Assembly (NCBI RefSeq): GCF_020283565.1
Contig: NC_060060.1
Coordinates: 66,015,257 to 66,079,256, forward strand
Source of the DNA: Trifolium pratense
Taxonomy: Eukaryota; Streptophyta; Magnoliopsida; Fabales; Fabaceae
Direction of reading: 5' to 3'
DNA: 64,000 nucleotides
A program made the position numbers and the translations under genes. Positions 22,903 to 36,560 of the stretch are shown piece by piece (position 1 is the stretch's first letter; each line of letters begins with the position of its first letter). Under the pieces are notes generated by a model. The model worked only from the letters and a program-made list of their open reading frames with translations, did no database searches and was not told where the DNA came from.

Positions 22903-24460
22903 AGAACAAAAAAAGAAAGCAAGATTAATCGGATTAATTAACTTCAAATAATTTTTTTCTCATAGTAGAACCAAACATATACCAAGAGATGACAGAAAAG
23001 GTTAATGAGAACAGGAAAGGGAAAAGGAAAAGTTAGGGGATGGTGGGGTTGAGAAAGTGCTACTACTAATTCAAAAGCTATCTATGAGTTGAGAGAGAGA
23101 GAGAGAGAGAGTGGGAACATTCTGAAATTGGTTGGCTTTTTGTGTTTGTGCAGCTGTGGTGGTGGCTGTTATCAAAAGATGAAAAACAGCTCATCTTTTT
23201 TGAAGGGTCATCTTTTCCTATTCCTTATGTGAGTGAGTGGTTCCTGTGTTACCTATGTAGACAACCTCTTCTTTTATCACACACACTCAAACAACAACCT
23301 TTGTGTTTCTTGTCCTTTTTCCCACTCCCATTTTTTTGATTCTTCCTTGCTTCCTTCTCACCACAACTTCTGGGTCTTCTAGGTATGCCTTCAACCTTTG
23401 TTTTTGTTTTAACTTTTGAAGCATAACATGAAAAATCTCTTGTTTTTTCTTTGTTTCTTATGTTTTTGCTATTATTGTCCAATTGGGTTGGTTTCAAACT
23501 TTCAATGCAGCTTTATTGTTTTAGAATTCTGATAAAAATGTTTACTTTGTTGTTAAATTTCATTTTTTCAAGAAAAAAAAACCTTTTTTTTTTAATCCTA
23601 TTGTAGTGTGTAACGTGTCTAATGATCTATAGAAACCACAAAAAACGATACTTTATGTCTACTAAATAGGTGGTTTTATGAACTAATACCGAAAAATGCT
23701 GTCTTGTGTTTACAGGAGTTGAAATTTCAAAGGAGGGACATAGCTAAAACATGGCTATAGTAGTGGTAACTAGTGAGTGAATGTTGTTTTGAGTATGGAA
23801 TTTTGTTTCTGAAACTTTGTTGTTGTGACCAGAAAGTGTGTTTGTTTGTTTGTTAGTACTACTTGTGTGTGTGGTTGTGTCTAAATCCATTGTTGGAAAT
23901 TGGAAATAACAACAAGAACAAAAAAATAAGTGAAAAGAAACAAATACCAAGATTCAGAAACATAATTTTAATAGAGAGTGGGGCGGTGGTGTCAGATTCA
24001 ACAAGTGGGGGTGTCTGTAACAAAGTTACTCTTCATTTGATAGATAAATTATTATTATATAAATATATGTGAATGTGTGAGTGTGTGTGTTGGAGATAGT
24101 TTGTTTTGTTGGTAATGTCTCCTAACATGGTTTATCTTAACCGGTCTCTTTGGACTTTGTTACCAATTTAGTAAGCAACATGTTCTTTGAGTCTCTTCAC
24201 ATTCAAGTCACAAAAAAAGAATAATAATAATAATAACTTAAGTTTAGTTTTATAAACAAAATTTGCAGAGAAAACTCATTCAACCTTCTCTCTTGATAGT
24301 CTAACTAGCCTTGTTTCGAGGGAAAGATTCGGTCTTACAAGGAAGAAGAAACTTGATCCTTCTTGGTCTTTACTCTTTATACTAGCAAGTTACTTGCATT
24401 CACTTTTGAGCTTTGTGGAGTGATTTGAGCTTTTTTGGAGCTTTTTTCTTTTTGGTCAAG
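22903..24460 (+). promoter_or_regulatory. Upstream region and probable 5' UTR of the NPY gene
   Basis: The stretch holds a (GA)n run at about 23093-23112, a CT-rich zone at 23250-23380, and a possible 5'-UTR intron. The possible intron runs from TCTTCTAG/GTATGCC (near 23381) to TTTACAG/GAG (near 23716). GA/CT tracts near plant transcription starts are common. No TATA box could be chosen with confidence, and the transcription start was not determined. Open frames of 60-80 codons here are probably chance. Confidence 0.45.
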
Positions 24461-27400
24461 ATGAAGTTTATGAAACTTGGATCTAAGCCTGATTCTTTTC
24501 AAACTGATGGAGAAAATGTCAGGTATGTATTGTAATCAGTTTCCTATTTCCTATCTAACTAGATCAGTTTTGTCTTGCTTAGATTCATATGTTATCTTGA
24601 TTTGTTATTTATGATTTGTTCTTTTTGATTTCCTTCCTAATCTATTTGGTTGGTTCCTTTTGTTGGATTTCTGCTCATATTTCAATTGTTCCCTTGTCTT
24701 CCCCTTACCTTGAACATTTGGTTTAAGTTGCCTAGAATTTAGTCTCCTTCAATATCAAGGGCTTGTTTGGATTGACTTATTTAAGCTTACCTATTGGGAC
24801 AAGCACTTGTGAGACTGTTTGAGAGAGCTTATGGAAAAAATCTGACAATAGTAAGCTCTCTAGGATAGCTTATGAAGACGACTTATAGTTTATAGTTTAT
24901 ATGAAAACAGTTCGCCTTTATTTTATTATCTTTTGTTATGGAAATAGCTTATACTTTTGTTATGGAAATAGCTTATACATAAGCACTTATATGATAAGCG
25001 ATAAGTTGTTTATCCAAACATGGTCCAAGTTATCACAAGTTTGATTATCATTTTGTCCTGATGGACCCTGTTTTTGTACAATTAAAATCTTAGAATTTTT
25101 CTAGCAATGCATTGAGCTTGTTTTTGTTGTCCTAATAGTTCTACAGCTTATAGGATGAAGTTACTAGCTCATTAATTCTTTTTGTTAAAATTATATTTTC
25201 TTCTCTAATTCATAGTATAAGAGCATGCATACCATTTTGCTTGATTGTCTTTGTCAAATTAAGTATAAGTATGTTTGAAGTTCTATTCTTTATCTGTCAA
25301 GGATATGCAACCGATCTCCATAGTTCAGAAAGATATCTTTACTGAATGTGCGTTGTTTCAATCTCACACGTAGTATGAATCTAATTTTGATTGACTGAAA
25401 ATGTCAAAAGCTCTAACTAATCATATAATTGCACCTATTCAAAAGTTCTTGCTTCAAGTTAATAAAGCTTAGTTAGTACAATAATGTATGCTTTTCTGTT
25501 TACTAGCGTCGAAAGTTTTACTTTGAGACGGTATAAAATTTAAATCTTCCCATATGCGCATTCTGTATTTTCATGTAAGATTTGGGAGTTACTCGTGTTA
25601 CTAGCTCATTTTCCATCAATACGCATGATGTGCTCAATAACAGTGAGATAATTTTTCAAGCTTTTGACCTCAATTTCATTCACGGTTATTTTTGGTTCCA
25701 AATTCAAACTAGTGAGTTCTTAAGCCCTGAACCAAACTTCTGAGAGTGACCATATTCATATTTGGTTTTATGTTCTGCATCTTCATCATCTATATGAACA
25801 ATATTAGATGCGATATTTATTCTTGTTTCAGCAGAACAAACATGTGTTTTCATTGATTGGAGATCAAGAAAGATAGTTTTATTCTTTTCATTTCCCCCCT
25901 CATTTTGTAGTTAATATGTGCATGCCAGAAAACGTACTATTGCTTGTCGTCATACTGCAGTAGATTCAATATAGTTCTTCCAGTATTTTTCTTTTGAATT
26001 GTTCATTTCATTCATTATTAATGTGACATGGCATATATTTGTTCAGGTATGTGGCAACTGAGTTGGCATCTGACATAGTCGTTAATGTTGGGGACGTAAA
26101 ATTTTATCTACATAAGGTAATGTTCTACTCTACCTAACACTCTTTCTGTAACAATAATACTCTTTTTTTAATTATTGTATACAATTGGTTTGTTCAATTG
26201 TTTGTGCTCGCTACATAAGTTTATTTGGTTCGATTAGCGTTTTGGCTGCTGATCAAATCTTTACATGATACATATCTGCAGTTTCCACTTTTGTCCAAAA
26301 GTTTACGCTTACAGAAGTTGGTTTCAGAAACAAATGAGGAGGACGACGAAATTCATATCCACGACATTCCCGGAGGACCTGTTGCTTTTGAAATATGTGC
26401 AAAGTTCTGTTACGGTATGGTGGTCACTCTAAATGCATACAATGTGGTTGCAGCTCGCTGTGCAGCGGAGTATCTTGAGATGTATGAAAACATTGAAAAG
26501 GGAAATCTTATCTACAAGATTGAAGTCTTCATCAACTCCAGCATTTTCAGGAGCTGGAAAGACTCCATTATTGTTCTACAAACAACCAAATCTCTTCTTC
26601 CATGGTCCGAAGAACTTAAGATTGTGAGCCATTGTATCGAGTCAATCGCTACCAAGGCTTCAATGGATCCATCCAAGGTGGAGTGGTCATACACATATAA
26701 CAGGAAGAAGCTTCCGTCTGAAAATGGTAACGATTCACACTGGAATGGTGTTAGGAAACAACTAATGGTTCCAAAGGATTGGTGGGTGGAAGACCTTTGT
26801 GATCTCCAACTCGATCTCTATAAGCGAGTCATGTCAACAATAATGAGCAATGGAAACGTTTCTGGTGCAGTTGTCGGAGAAGCTCTAAGTGCATATGCTT
26901 CTAGAAGGTTGCCTGGCTTCAACAAGGGTGTTATCCAAAGTGGCGATATCACAAAGAATAGATTATTGTTGGAAACTATTGTCGGTTTATTGCCTCCAGA
27001 TATGGGAAGTGGCTCTTGTGGTTTCTCACTGAAGTTATTAAAAGTGGCTATTCAGTTGGAATGTGAAGTATCGGTGAGATCCGAACTGATGAGAAGAATA
27101 GGTCAACGCCTTGAGGAGGCTACAGTGGCTGATCTTTTGATTTGTGAGACGGGTGGTGAAACAACTTACGATGTTGAAACTGTGCAGAAGCTAGTTGAAG
27201 TGTGTGTAGCACATGAACAGCAATCTCTGTTGGAAGATGAATTGCAAGAGATCAGAAGCCCTAAGATGGTATCAAATTCCACTAGCAAGTTAAAGGTAGC
27301 AAAGCTGGTTGATAGCTACCTTGCTGAGATTGCACGTGATCCCAATTTGCCTCTTCCAAATTTCGTGAATATTGCTGATTTGGTATCAAGCTTTCCTCGA

Positions 27401-28171
27401 CAATCTCATGATGGCCTTTATCGCGCCATTGACATGTATTTAAAGGTTAGTTAGTTCAAACTATAAATATTTTATAAGCCTAATTCCTTAAACTATGAAG
27501 ACATACACAGTAGTTTAACCTGCAAAGATATATGTAGAGCTATTTTCCATTGAATGCAACCAAATTTCTAAGACTTACGCTACTATGTTATGCAGGAACA
27601 TCCTGGAATCAGCAAAAGTGAGAGGAAAAGAATATGTAGGTTAATGGATTGCAGGAAGCTGTCTGCAGAAGCTTGCATGCATGCAGTGCAGAATGAGCGG
27701 CTTCCTCTCCGTGTCGTTGTACAGGTTCTCTTCTTTGAGCAGATGAGAGCTTCAACGACATCATCATCAGGAGGCACGAGCACTCCTGATCTTCCCGGTT
27801 CTATCAGGGCGTTGCATCCCGGTGAATCTCATGGTAGCTCAAGGTCTACTACCACCAACACAGAAGAGGAATGGGATGCAGTTGCAACTGCAGAAGACAT
27901 AAAAGTTCTGAAAGGGGAACTCGCTGCACTAAAATTATCAGGCGGAAGTAGCCAGAGTAGTGACAGAAACAGCAACAACAATGCAGAAAAAGTTGCTGCT
28001 AACAAAATGAAAGGTTTCCTCATGTCAAAGAAAATATTCTCTAAGATTTGGTCCAGCAAAGAAAAAAACGGAGAGATTACTAGCTCTGATACATCCGAAA
28101 GCCCTGCTTCTACAGTTGTTGAGGAGACGAAGTCTACGCCGTCTAGAAGTAGGAGGCAATCAGTATCTTAA
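24461..28171 (+). CDS. NPY: NPY-type BTB/POZ-NPH3 protein (NAKED PINS IN YUC MUTANTS-like)
   Basis: Four exons (24461-24522, 26047-26116, 26282-27445, 27596-28171) join in frame to 623 residues. All three introns are GT-AG. The N-terminus [14 protein letters not shown] and the BTB region [23 protein letters not shown] (about residues 29-100) match the NPY subgroup. The NPH3 domain starts at [10 protein letters not shown] (residue 208) and runs to about 476. It includes [28 protein letters not shown] and [18 protein letters not shown] short helical stretch lies near 530-550. The tail ends SRSRRQSVS, with a basic motif before a Ser third from the end, like the 14-3-3 site known in NPH3. NPY proteins act at the plasma membrane with AGC kinases in auxin-driven organ formation and root gravitropism. 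The exact NPY member is not assigned. Confidence 0.93.
24763..25027. mobile_element. MITE-like repeat in NPY intron 1
   Basis: GGGCTTGTTTGGATTGACTT starts the repeat. The right end ATCCAAACATGGTCC is its approximate inverted copy. The body is full of AAGCTTAT/ATAAGC words and includes a 23-bp direct duplication of TTTTGTTATGGAAATAGC. Related repeats lie in introns of the CK2 alpha (51632-51798) and QNG1 (56510-56800) genes. The target duplication is not clear. Confidence 0.65.
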
Positions 28172-29831
28172 AATCTACCTTTTCTGCAGACTTCAAGCAC
28201 CGTTGCATCGCTGTATAATTGTTGATCACTTTGGTAGCATTAGGAGATATAGCTTACTTGACATCTTCTAGCTGATACTGATTGTGGCTTAAGGTATGAA
28301 GGTTTTTTGTGGCTACATCTTATCGAAGGAACCGGTTTTGTTGTAGTATAATGAGAGAAGGATTATCATTGACTTATGAACTGCTAAGACTAAGACAAAA
28401 TTTGTAAGCATTTTAAGATATAAGGTTAACTAACTAGAATCAAGTGCTAATGAGCTTATATAACTAACTAAAATCAAATGTTAGGCTCAATTGCCTAGTC
28501 TAGTTTGTATTGGTTCTTAAGTAACTTGCATTACACCACTGTTTTGTTGGGTTTAGCTGGTGTTTTCACTAATTTTCACCTACTTTGATTGTTATGCTAC
28601 AGCATAGACATTGTTGCAATTTCTTACGAGGGAATTTCACTTGATAGGTTTTGACATTTTACTGTAGTAACTACAATTATTAACGCATGCATTTGATTTG
28701 AATAAGGAATAAAATAAAATAATGTTGGCAACACAATTTGCTCCTAATCGCTACTCGTTTCAAAGGCACACAATTTGTGCACCGGTAAAAACACTAGTTG
28801 GCGACATTTTTATCCTCGTCACACCACTCTCATCCTCCTATAGCAACATAGATCTGACATTGTTGTTGAGGGCCAAACCCGATGTTCCAACCTATTTCAC
28901 TATCGTAGGGAGAGACGAAGAAGGTGGGGAGGTTGGTGCGCAACAAGTCAGCAACATAGTCATAGAAAGGCAATTTGTGATGAGCTTTACATATATCTAG
29001 TTGTTCCAGCTAGGCTTTGAAACATATCTATGTAAACAATTGCATAGTAAGATTGTCAAACGAAACGAATCTCTCTAAATTGTGGAGATGCCCTAGAGCG
29101 CGTATTAAAGACAAATTTTCGGATTGTTGTGGTAGGAAAAAAAAAAATCAATTTTTACCAAAAGAAAATCAAATAACTTAGAGAAAAACAAAACTTACAA
29201 ATTATTACCATAAAACTATTCTATAAAATCTTATTTATATCGATAAATAGTAGGTAAAAAGTATAAATTCAAAGAAAACATGGTGTTATCATAAGATTAA
29301 ATGAAATGTTAGGTAGCTGCATAACTAAATTCAAAAAATAATCACCATGCCCTTTTAATCATCTATTTTGATGTATGATTAGGACAAATAATGATCAATT
29401 TTCCTTTTGCTTTTCCTTGTCTTTGAAGAGTGTCACTCAAGTGGTTGATTTTTATAAACATGTGTACCTTATTACAACGACAACATTAATTGGAACATTG
29501 TCATCACGGCAGAAGTGATCACACATGTCAAATCCCATCTTAGTATTTTTTAATCAATCCACCTTAATATAGAGATAGACTCGTATTTAAGAGGTACAAT
29601 AGACCCAATTATCAGTGGAGTTTTTATAACTTGACCTTGGAATCGAATGATTTGACTAAATAAATATTTTTGTAAACTCATTTCACTAAATATAATTTAC
29701 TTATTAATTTTTACTTTTTAAAAGCTTAGTTATTTCGAAAATATCTTAGCTTACTTAAAAAAAAAAATATGCCGTGCTATATTAACTTCAACTCTTCAAG
29801 TTTATAGTTAACCAGCTATTTATCTTTTTCT
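28172..29831 (+). other. NPY 3' UTR then gene-free stretch
   Basis: About 200-300 bases after the stop are probably 3' UTR, but no single poly(A) signal stands out. Beyond that I see no gene. The 92-codon open frame at 28722-29000 has slightly higher GC than its surroundings but no recognisable domain and no splice context. Confidence 0.5.
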
Positions 29832-29833
29832 TA

Positions 29834-30161
29834 GAGCATATTTAAAAAGAGTATCATAGAGAATTTCATAGACAAATGATCTATACCTTATTTAATTTTA
29901 TCATTGAAGTTCTATGACGTAACATAGAGTGTATCAAAATTGATGATACGGTACTTTATTTAAAGTATCATATCATCAATTTAATATTACTTTTTTAATT
30001 AAGACAAAGTTAAAAGCATAAATATAAAAGGGATCACTAGTTATTAATGTATGATACTCAATGTGTTATCACCATTAAAACAAAATATGTATGAGTTGTA
30101 TAAGTATTACACTAGTTAGTAATGTATGATAATTAAAGTGGTATCATCGATGAAGATGCTC
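29834..30161. mobile_element. TIR element with TA flanks
   Basis: TTAGAGCATAT on the left and GATGCTCTAA on the right are inverted termini around 328 bp. The body contains AGTATCAT and ATGATACT pairs. TA lies outside both ends (29832-29833 and 30162-30163), so the duplication could be TA or part of the terminus. Non-coding MITE of undetermined superfamily. Confidence 0.55.
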
Positions 30162-30163
30162 TA

Positions 30164-31218
30164 AATGTCCTACAAGCCCAAACCAGTTAAATGATTAGTC
30201 AAATAAACCTATACATAGTGGAAAAGGAAGAGGAGAAACTCACAATTTTCTGTCTCTCTTCTTACACGGCAAATTGATATATCTGTCCTTCATATGACTA
30301 TTTGTCTCTGGCCAATTTTATTAAACTCTATTAATGTGACTTGGAGAGTGGACCTTTACACCTAATTTATGTTTAATCAGTGACAATTAGGCAAAGACTT
30401 AATTAGCATGTTCGATCCCAACCTTGCCTACCACTTCATACACGTATATATATGATTGACTAATACCAATACTAGCGTGCTTATACTTTAATGTATGTGG
30501 GGTTTAATTTTTTTTAATGTTTTTTGGTATTTCTCTGAGAATTTCTCAATGAAATATACTCCAGTAATTCAGAGTTCAACCATAAGGTAAATAAAATTTG
30601 ATTAAAAATAATTCCTACCAAATTAGAATCGAATTTAGGTTCACCAAAACAATTTGTCATAGGGATATTTGAGCTCAATGTCGGCATTGTCTTGGTTGGA
30701 GTTTAATTATTGATTGTTGTATGATGAGAAAAATCAAACTTGCATGGGTTTGTTACTATAATTTAATGTATGTGGAGTTTAATTATTAATTATTGTATGA
30801 TAAGAGTAATCAAACTTGCATGGGTTCGTTGAATTTGCCAAATTATAATATGAAGACTGATCTTGATATATGTATAGAGTCTATAGACTAGTATAGAGTT
30901 AAGTAAGTCAATTAATTGGATTTTTGTTTTTCTTGAAGGAAGCGCGGAAAGATTGAGACAGGAATCCCATTCTCTTTTTCTTATTTGGTGTTAATCTATA
31001 TTATACTCCTATTTGTTTGTTGAATTTGATTTCGGGTAACATGTAATTTATTTTTAAGTATAAACAATCTAAAAGAGTTGAATATGACAATGTTAAACTA
31101 AACACATTCATTTGAATTCAAATTAAGATATTGCAGTTATATATGAATTTTAGGTGGTATTTAATGATTTATTTGCATAAAAAAATGTCAAATGGTTACA
31201 ATTTGTTGGTATTTCAAG
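30164..31218. other. Gene-free stretch with an imperfect 55-bp duplication
   Basis: GGAGTTTAATTATTGATTG (30698) and GGAGTTTAATTATTAATTA (30774) begin two copies of a segment of about 55 bp, 76 bp apart. The copies have several mismatches and both end in AATCAAACTTGCATGGGTT. No gene recognised. Confidence 0.65.
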
Positions 31219-31221
31219 TGT

Positions 31222-31390
31222 GAGTTGAGTCTCACATCGGATAAAACAATGAATGTTGAAAGATTTATAAGTGAGATAACCCATAAACATAACACCTTTA
31301 GGTTTTGGGTTAAAGGTGTCCAACTAACTTGTGAAGTTGTTCAAGGTCCGATGTGATGATCCCGAACCCCTCAAGACCCAACACAATTTT
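31222..31390. repeat. Dispersed repeat bounded by CACATCGGA / TCCGATGTG
   Basis: GAGTCTCACATCGGATAAAAC and CAAGGTCCGATGTGATG form an inverted pair around AGATTTATAAGTGAG, AACACCTTTAGGTTTTGGG and related words. I recognise this as a common dispersed plant non-coding repeat type, but cannot assign a superfamily or a target duplication. Confidence 0.45.
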
Positions 31391-31562
31391 AGGTGAAAAG
31401 TTTTGAACCTACTAGCACTAGACAAATTTAAAATTGGAAAGGTTGACCCGAATGCATTGTCATGGAAGTAGGCAAACTCTGTACGTGATCAATTCCTGGT
31501 CCATCTTTTTTTTTTATATTTTGACTGAAATTTACCATGTTATCTCTTTAAATATATGTACA

Positions 31563-31565
<3 letters not shown>

Positions 31566-31656
<91 letters not shown>
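31566..31656. repeat. (AT)n microsatellite
   Basis: About 45 uninterrupted AT units. The open frames on both strands that read Tyr-Ile repeats are artefacts of this tract. Confidence 0.98.
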
Positions 31657-31658
<2 letters not shown>

Positions 31659-34600
31659 TGTTAATAAGTCAATGTCCTGGCGAAACAAGAGCTGAATTTT
31701 AAAACCATTGGGAAAATGTAGAGAGAAGTAGCTTAAGAAGGAAAATATACTTTGCATGCCAAATTATTTAGTTTAATAATAAGAAATAACTGTGTCAAAA
31801 AAATAAAATAACAAGTACCTTAATTATTTAGCTTTATTTAAACGGATATTAGACATAAATTTTTTTGTGAACCTTGAATGTTCTATATGGAAAATTTATT
31901 CCATAAAATAAGTAGCCAGTCTCCCGAAAGGTCACTTGGTTGAGGACTTGTCCCAAAGTTTAGAGAAACTCGGTTCGAGATCCGGCACCGAGAAAAAAAT
32001 GTGATGCAAGTAAGAAAATGAGAAAGAAAGGATAAATGGAACTTTGTTCACAATTTGCGCTGCTAGGATAAATTTAACGGCACATGTGAGTTTTTTTTTT
32101 AAAAAAAAACTCGGAGTCCAATTGAAGTTAAAATAAAATTTCGTTTGAACTGATTTAATAAAAAAATTAACACCGGAAAAATTCTTAAATTAGGGATTTA
32201 AAAAAAATAGCACATTTCAAAATCTCAAATTTGTGCTATCCAATTATTTGAGTTGATATTTATTTTGGTGCAAATACCATTTTAGCTTAATACTTGATCT
32301 GAAAAGCTTTGAACTCAATTCTTAGAATAATAGTGAATATGTAAAAAGTGATAGATGACCAACGACACTAGTCCTCTATATATAGGCCCCCAACCTATCA
32401 AATATGGTGAGAATATCTCTGAGTGGGCGGGGAGCATATTTAGCTCCGCTCCACTCCCTTGACGTGTCTCATATCTCTTATTTAATGGATATGACTAGTC
32501 ATTCTTTTTTTTTTTTTTTTGAAATCATGACTCAGCCATTCTTATCTAATGGATTAACGAAAGAGACAATATATATTAGAGTTTTTGGACGTATTTCATC
32601 CAAACTTCGGGTCTTATCCAATTTATACACAAAAATTTATTTTTTTAGATTCATTGAAAAATATAAACTAAATACATAATTTTTTAATAAATCTATAAAG
32701 TGAGTTTTTACATGACCGAAAAAATTATAAGCTAAATTCCATGTTACAAATTTTCCTTCGTTTTCTTTTTGTCAAGTCACACTAGTTTGTTAGCTTGAAA
32801 GTCCAAAAGCTAAAAGGACATAAAGTCACCATTCACTCCATAACAAAATTTCACTTGCGAGTCACAGTAAATGGATTGTGACCACTAAATAACGAGAAGG
32901 CATCCAAGTGCAACATGGAACGGAAGTAGGAGGATAAAACTGTCGCGTCGCAAACCTGCGTGTGTAACGGTAAGAACTAATTTCTCGAATTTTATAAATT
33001 ATTATAAATGTTACATTTGCAAATACAATATGATGGCTAGTGCTACGGTGAACCATTTTCATATAAGTGGTCCACTGCGGATCGGTATTTAAAATTATCA
33101 AAAATTATAACGACTATCGATAATATTTTTTAAGATAAAAAACTACAATTCTCATGTCTAGTGACATGATTGAAGTCATTTTCATACATATATTACATTT
33201 TTATTTTTCGTTGTTTTAGTTAAACCGGTATCAACTAAATCATTATTTTAATTGTAAAAATGAGAATGATCATTAATTTATATATTTTCAAACAACAATG
33301 TATATCACCGTTGAAATTTAAAATATTTTTTTAAGAATTGGTCCACGAATGATACATTCTTCAAACAACCAAAATTATTTGTTTTGTCAAAACATTGAAC
33401 CTTCAAAACAAAAATATATATTGCATTTGCTTGCAGCCATCGTCGTATTCTTGTCCCTGGTCAGCTACGTTACATTTTTTTTTTATTAAGAGCTACACGT
33501 TACATATTGAAACACCCAAGGAATCGATAAAGACTCATTTAAAGGTCAACATAAAGAATAAAGAAATAAATACAAAGTCACAACTTTTTAAATAAATAAA
33601 AAATATTACAAAGTCACACTGCTCTTTCATATTATTATTTTACGGAGCTTCTATTCAATTATTTCATCGCTCACCTAAGAGAAAGAACCAACGTCAAATA
33701 ACTCAAGTCAAGTTCTTATTTTATTTCATACATACAAGAAAATATAAAGCATGTCCACCTATATAAAGTATGTTAGATCATTTAAAATAACATATCTTCA
33801 TATTTTTTTTCATAAAAAAAGGAAGAAAAATAACATATCTTCCTATTTTAATACTATCAAAAGAGAACCTCAAAAAGGACAAATATCGCTAACAATTAGC
33901 TTAATGTAGGAGCCATTTGACCCACATATGCTTCCCCCATTAAGAAAAATACCAAAAACAAAATCAATAATGAAACAAACAAACTTGGGCATGATGAGAT
34001 CTTTGGCTTGGCTGCGTGCATATAATCATCAAACGACAAAAGATATTATAAATATTATTTGTATTGTGTCAAAAGGTTTAAGAAAAGTTTGGCTACATAT
34101 GACATGTCCAAACAAAATTATATTGGAATTCATACAATAGATGATATCACGCACCTCATCTTAAAGCCACATATTTCCCATTATAGAACTTTGCATGTAG
34201 CTAGCATATAGATTCCAAATATTTATATTATTTTGTAGAATATATGAATATTACTTATTATACAATTAAGCATGTCCATATATGATATAGATAAATAATG
34301 CTAAAATAGCTACAAATAGCTAATTCTTATAACGACAAAATTATGTGAATGGAGAATGGGGATATTCCTTCAACTTAACTAACAAAAATTCACATATATC
34401 TCAATTATCTTCTTTAAGTCCAATCCCATCTTCTAATAAGACACTAACCTAACTAGATAATATATTTCTAAAGTATACACTTTTAAAGGACAAAGGAAAA
34501 AACAGAAAAAAACAAGATTAAGAATAGAAAAACTTATTCAATAGGACAAGGCAAAATCATAATTTTAAATTGCAGTCTCGATAATTGAAAGTGGCACAAT

Positions 34601-34715
34601 ATAAAAAATTATGAAAATATCTACAACAATATCGCAACTGCAATTTTAAACCCATAAAAGTTCCTAAGATAACAGTGCGACCACAATCGTACTTTAAAAG
34701 TATGGACTAGTTTTC
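31657..34715. other. Gene-free AT-rich stretch
   Basis: About 3 kb between the microsatellite and the HLS1-like gene. I recognise only a tRNA-like SINE candidate at 31925-32000. Open frames up to 91 codons are low in complexity and match no known protein. Confidence 0.55.
31925..32000 (+). mobile_element. SINE-like tRNA-derived segment
   Basis: GGTCACTTGGTTGAGGAC fits an A box and GGTTCGAGATCC, about 35 bases later, a B box, followed by an A-run. No convincing target duplication, so the ends are approximate. It does not fold as a complete tRNA. Confidence 0.45.
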
Positions 34716-36306
34716 TTAAACCTCTCTAGGGTCCACAAAAATGGAGGTTCCAGGAACAGATTTGGTCCAATCACCAATAGAACCGTCACTATAGTCTTCA
34801 ACAAGTCTCTTAATACACCACAAATCCGCGCAAGATAGCATTTTCCAATGAGGTATCCCAAACCTCAACGGTTCACATGAAGCAACCTCAGTAGCCACAA
34901 CTCCACACCCACATTCCATAGCCAAATTATGAGCAAACCCACAAAGAGCCTTAACCATCTTAACCTTCTTTGGGCCTTCACCACCAATCCCATATAGAAA
35001 ATGAAACCCAAAAGGCCTAAACAAATTCGGAACCGACGGTAATTTCAACCACGGCAAAGCCCGATCCAAAACCCGCGTCGTTTTACAAAATGCACGTCTC
35101 ATGCGTGACGCGCCACGTACCTCTAGCTTAAAAACTTCCTTAGAATTCCAAACACTTAAAATAGCCCAAGAACATGGTGGGCCCAAAAGAAAACTATCTG
35201 GGCCGGGCCATGTTTCAACATTGTAGGACCCACGTGGTACGGCAAGAAATGTACCAAGACTAAGTTTGTTATTAAGAACCGCATCAATGTCGTTAGGAAA
35301 AAACTCAGTGGTGGCAAAACGGTTACGGTAGAGAATAACGGCGTCTGACGGAGTTAACGGAATGATAGTGACGTTTGGTGAAATTTTAGTTTTATGAGCA
35401 AAAACGGGGTTGACAAGAATCGACGGTGTACGGAACTTTGAATAACCACATTTTTCCGTGAAGAGTTTAACGGACGGTAAATTTTCTGTTTCCGTTGCCA
35501 TGTATGAATATTCAGCGCCGTTATCTTTAAACCATGCCTCCATTTTTTTTACTAGCTTCAAACCTATTCCCATTCTCCTGCACCATTAAAAAAATAATAA
35601 TTAACACCATTAAGAATATTAATGGAATTTATTTATTTAGCATTAATGATTTTGTATAAATGAATATAATTGGTCATGAAAGTACAACTAATACTCCACG
35701 TAAGGGTGTCAGGTTCGAATTCAAGACACTCCCATTTATTCAGCGTAAATTTTAGTCACTAGATTACTTAACTAAAAATAAAAGTACAAGTCATATAAGT
35801 GAGTTTAAGCCTCGAACTCTGATTCTCCCGACTATTTGACCAAGATAAATAATGAAAAATGAATAAGTATAATGGTAATACCGTTGATTAGGCGAAACGC
35901 GAAGGCCTAAAATGTAAGCAAGTTTGGTGTAAACAGGGTGTTGTTTAGTTGATTTTCTTGAGAATTTTTTACCACATGTAACGGTTTTGATGCAACCTCT
36001 TATCATTCCAACTATCTCTTCATCAATTTCAGCAACCTGTTGAATTGAAACCATACAAATTAATAATATCATATACTATATGATCTCATGACTAATGGAA
36101 TAGTGAAAATGATAAATGAGATTGTACCATACCAGCATGAGATAAGAAGGTGAGTGACGGAGTCTACAAATGGGGTCACCAAGCATGTCGGTAAAGAGAG
36201 AAAGTTTATTACTGGGTCCAACTTCACATGTCCTTTCAACTTCTTCTACTCTTTCTCTATCTTTATTAACTTCAAATTCTCTAACAAGTACTAATTCATC
36301 ACTCAT
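34716..36306 (-). CDS. HLS1: HOOKLESS1-like N-acetyltransferase (GNAT family)
   Basis: Three exons on the minus strand (36306-36133, 36036-35882, 35577-34716) give 396 residues, close to the roughly 400 of Arabidopsis HLS1. Both introns are GT-AG. The start is the ATG before SDELVLVREFEV; earlier in-frame codons are not needed. Family signatures are VERTCEVGPSNKLSLFTDML, GDPICRLRHSPSYLML, VGMIRGCIKTVTCG and the acetyl-CoA loop QRRMGIG (residues 109-115, fitting Q/RxxGxG). The C-terminal half contains TTEFFPNDIDAVLNNKLSLG and ends GTSIFVDPREV. HLS1 acts in the nucleus in apical hook formation, linking ethylene and auxin signalling, and is thought to acetylate histones. Paralogues exist, so orthology to HLS1 itself is inferred. 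Confidence 0.94.
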
Positions 36307-36560
36307 ATTGGCTGAAGAATGAAAGAGTAGGTGCAAGAAAATTAAGAAGAAAAAGTTGATTTATATATGAAGAGAAATGATGAATGTTAAAGGGTGCAGT
36401 GTGGTATAAGAAATTGCTACGAGAGAATGGGAATAGGTAGGAGACTCAAAGTAGGGGTCAAGTATCATACGCGACGATAAGTTTGCACAAATTTGGAATA
36501 TCAGATATCCAAGTCTTCACTCTCCACTATATATAAATAAATAAATAGGAAAAAATGGTA
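36307..36560 (-). promoter_or_regulatory. HLS1-like promoter region
   Basis: Two TATA-like words read on the minus strand: TATATATAG near 36528-36540 and ATATATAAATC near 36358-36368. The first would give a leader of about 190 bases, the second only about 30. I favour the first, without transcript evidence. Confidence 0.35.

Noticed and set aside
28722..29000. 92-codon open frame after the NPY gene
   Set aside because: Higher GC than the surroundings, but no domain, signal or splice context that I recognise; not supported as a gene.
31434..31757. Open frames of Tyr-Ile repeats on both strands
   Set aside because: Direct translation of the (AT)n microsatellite.
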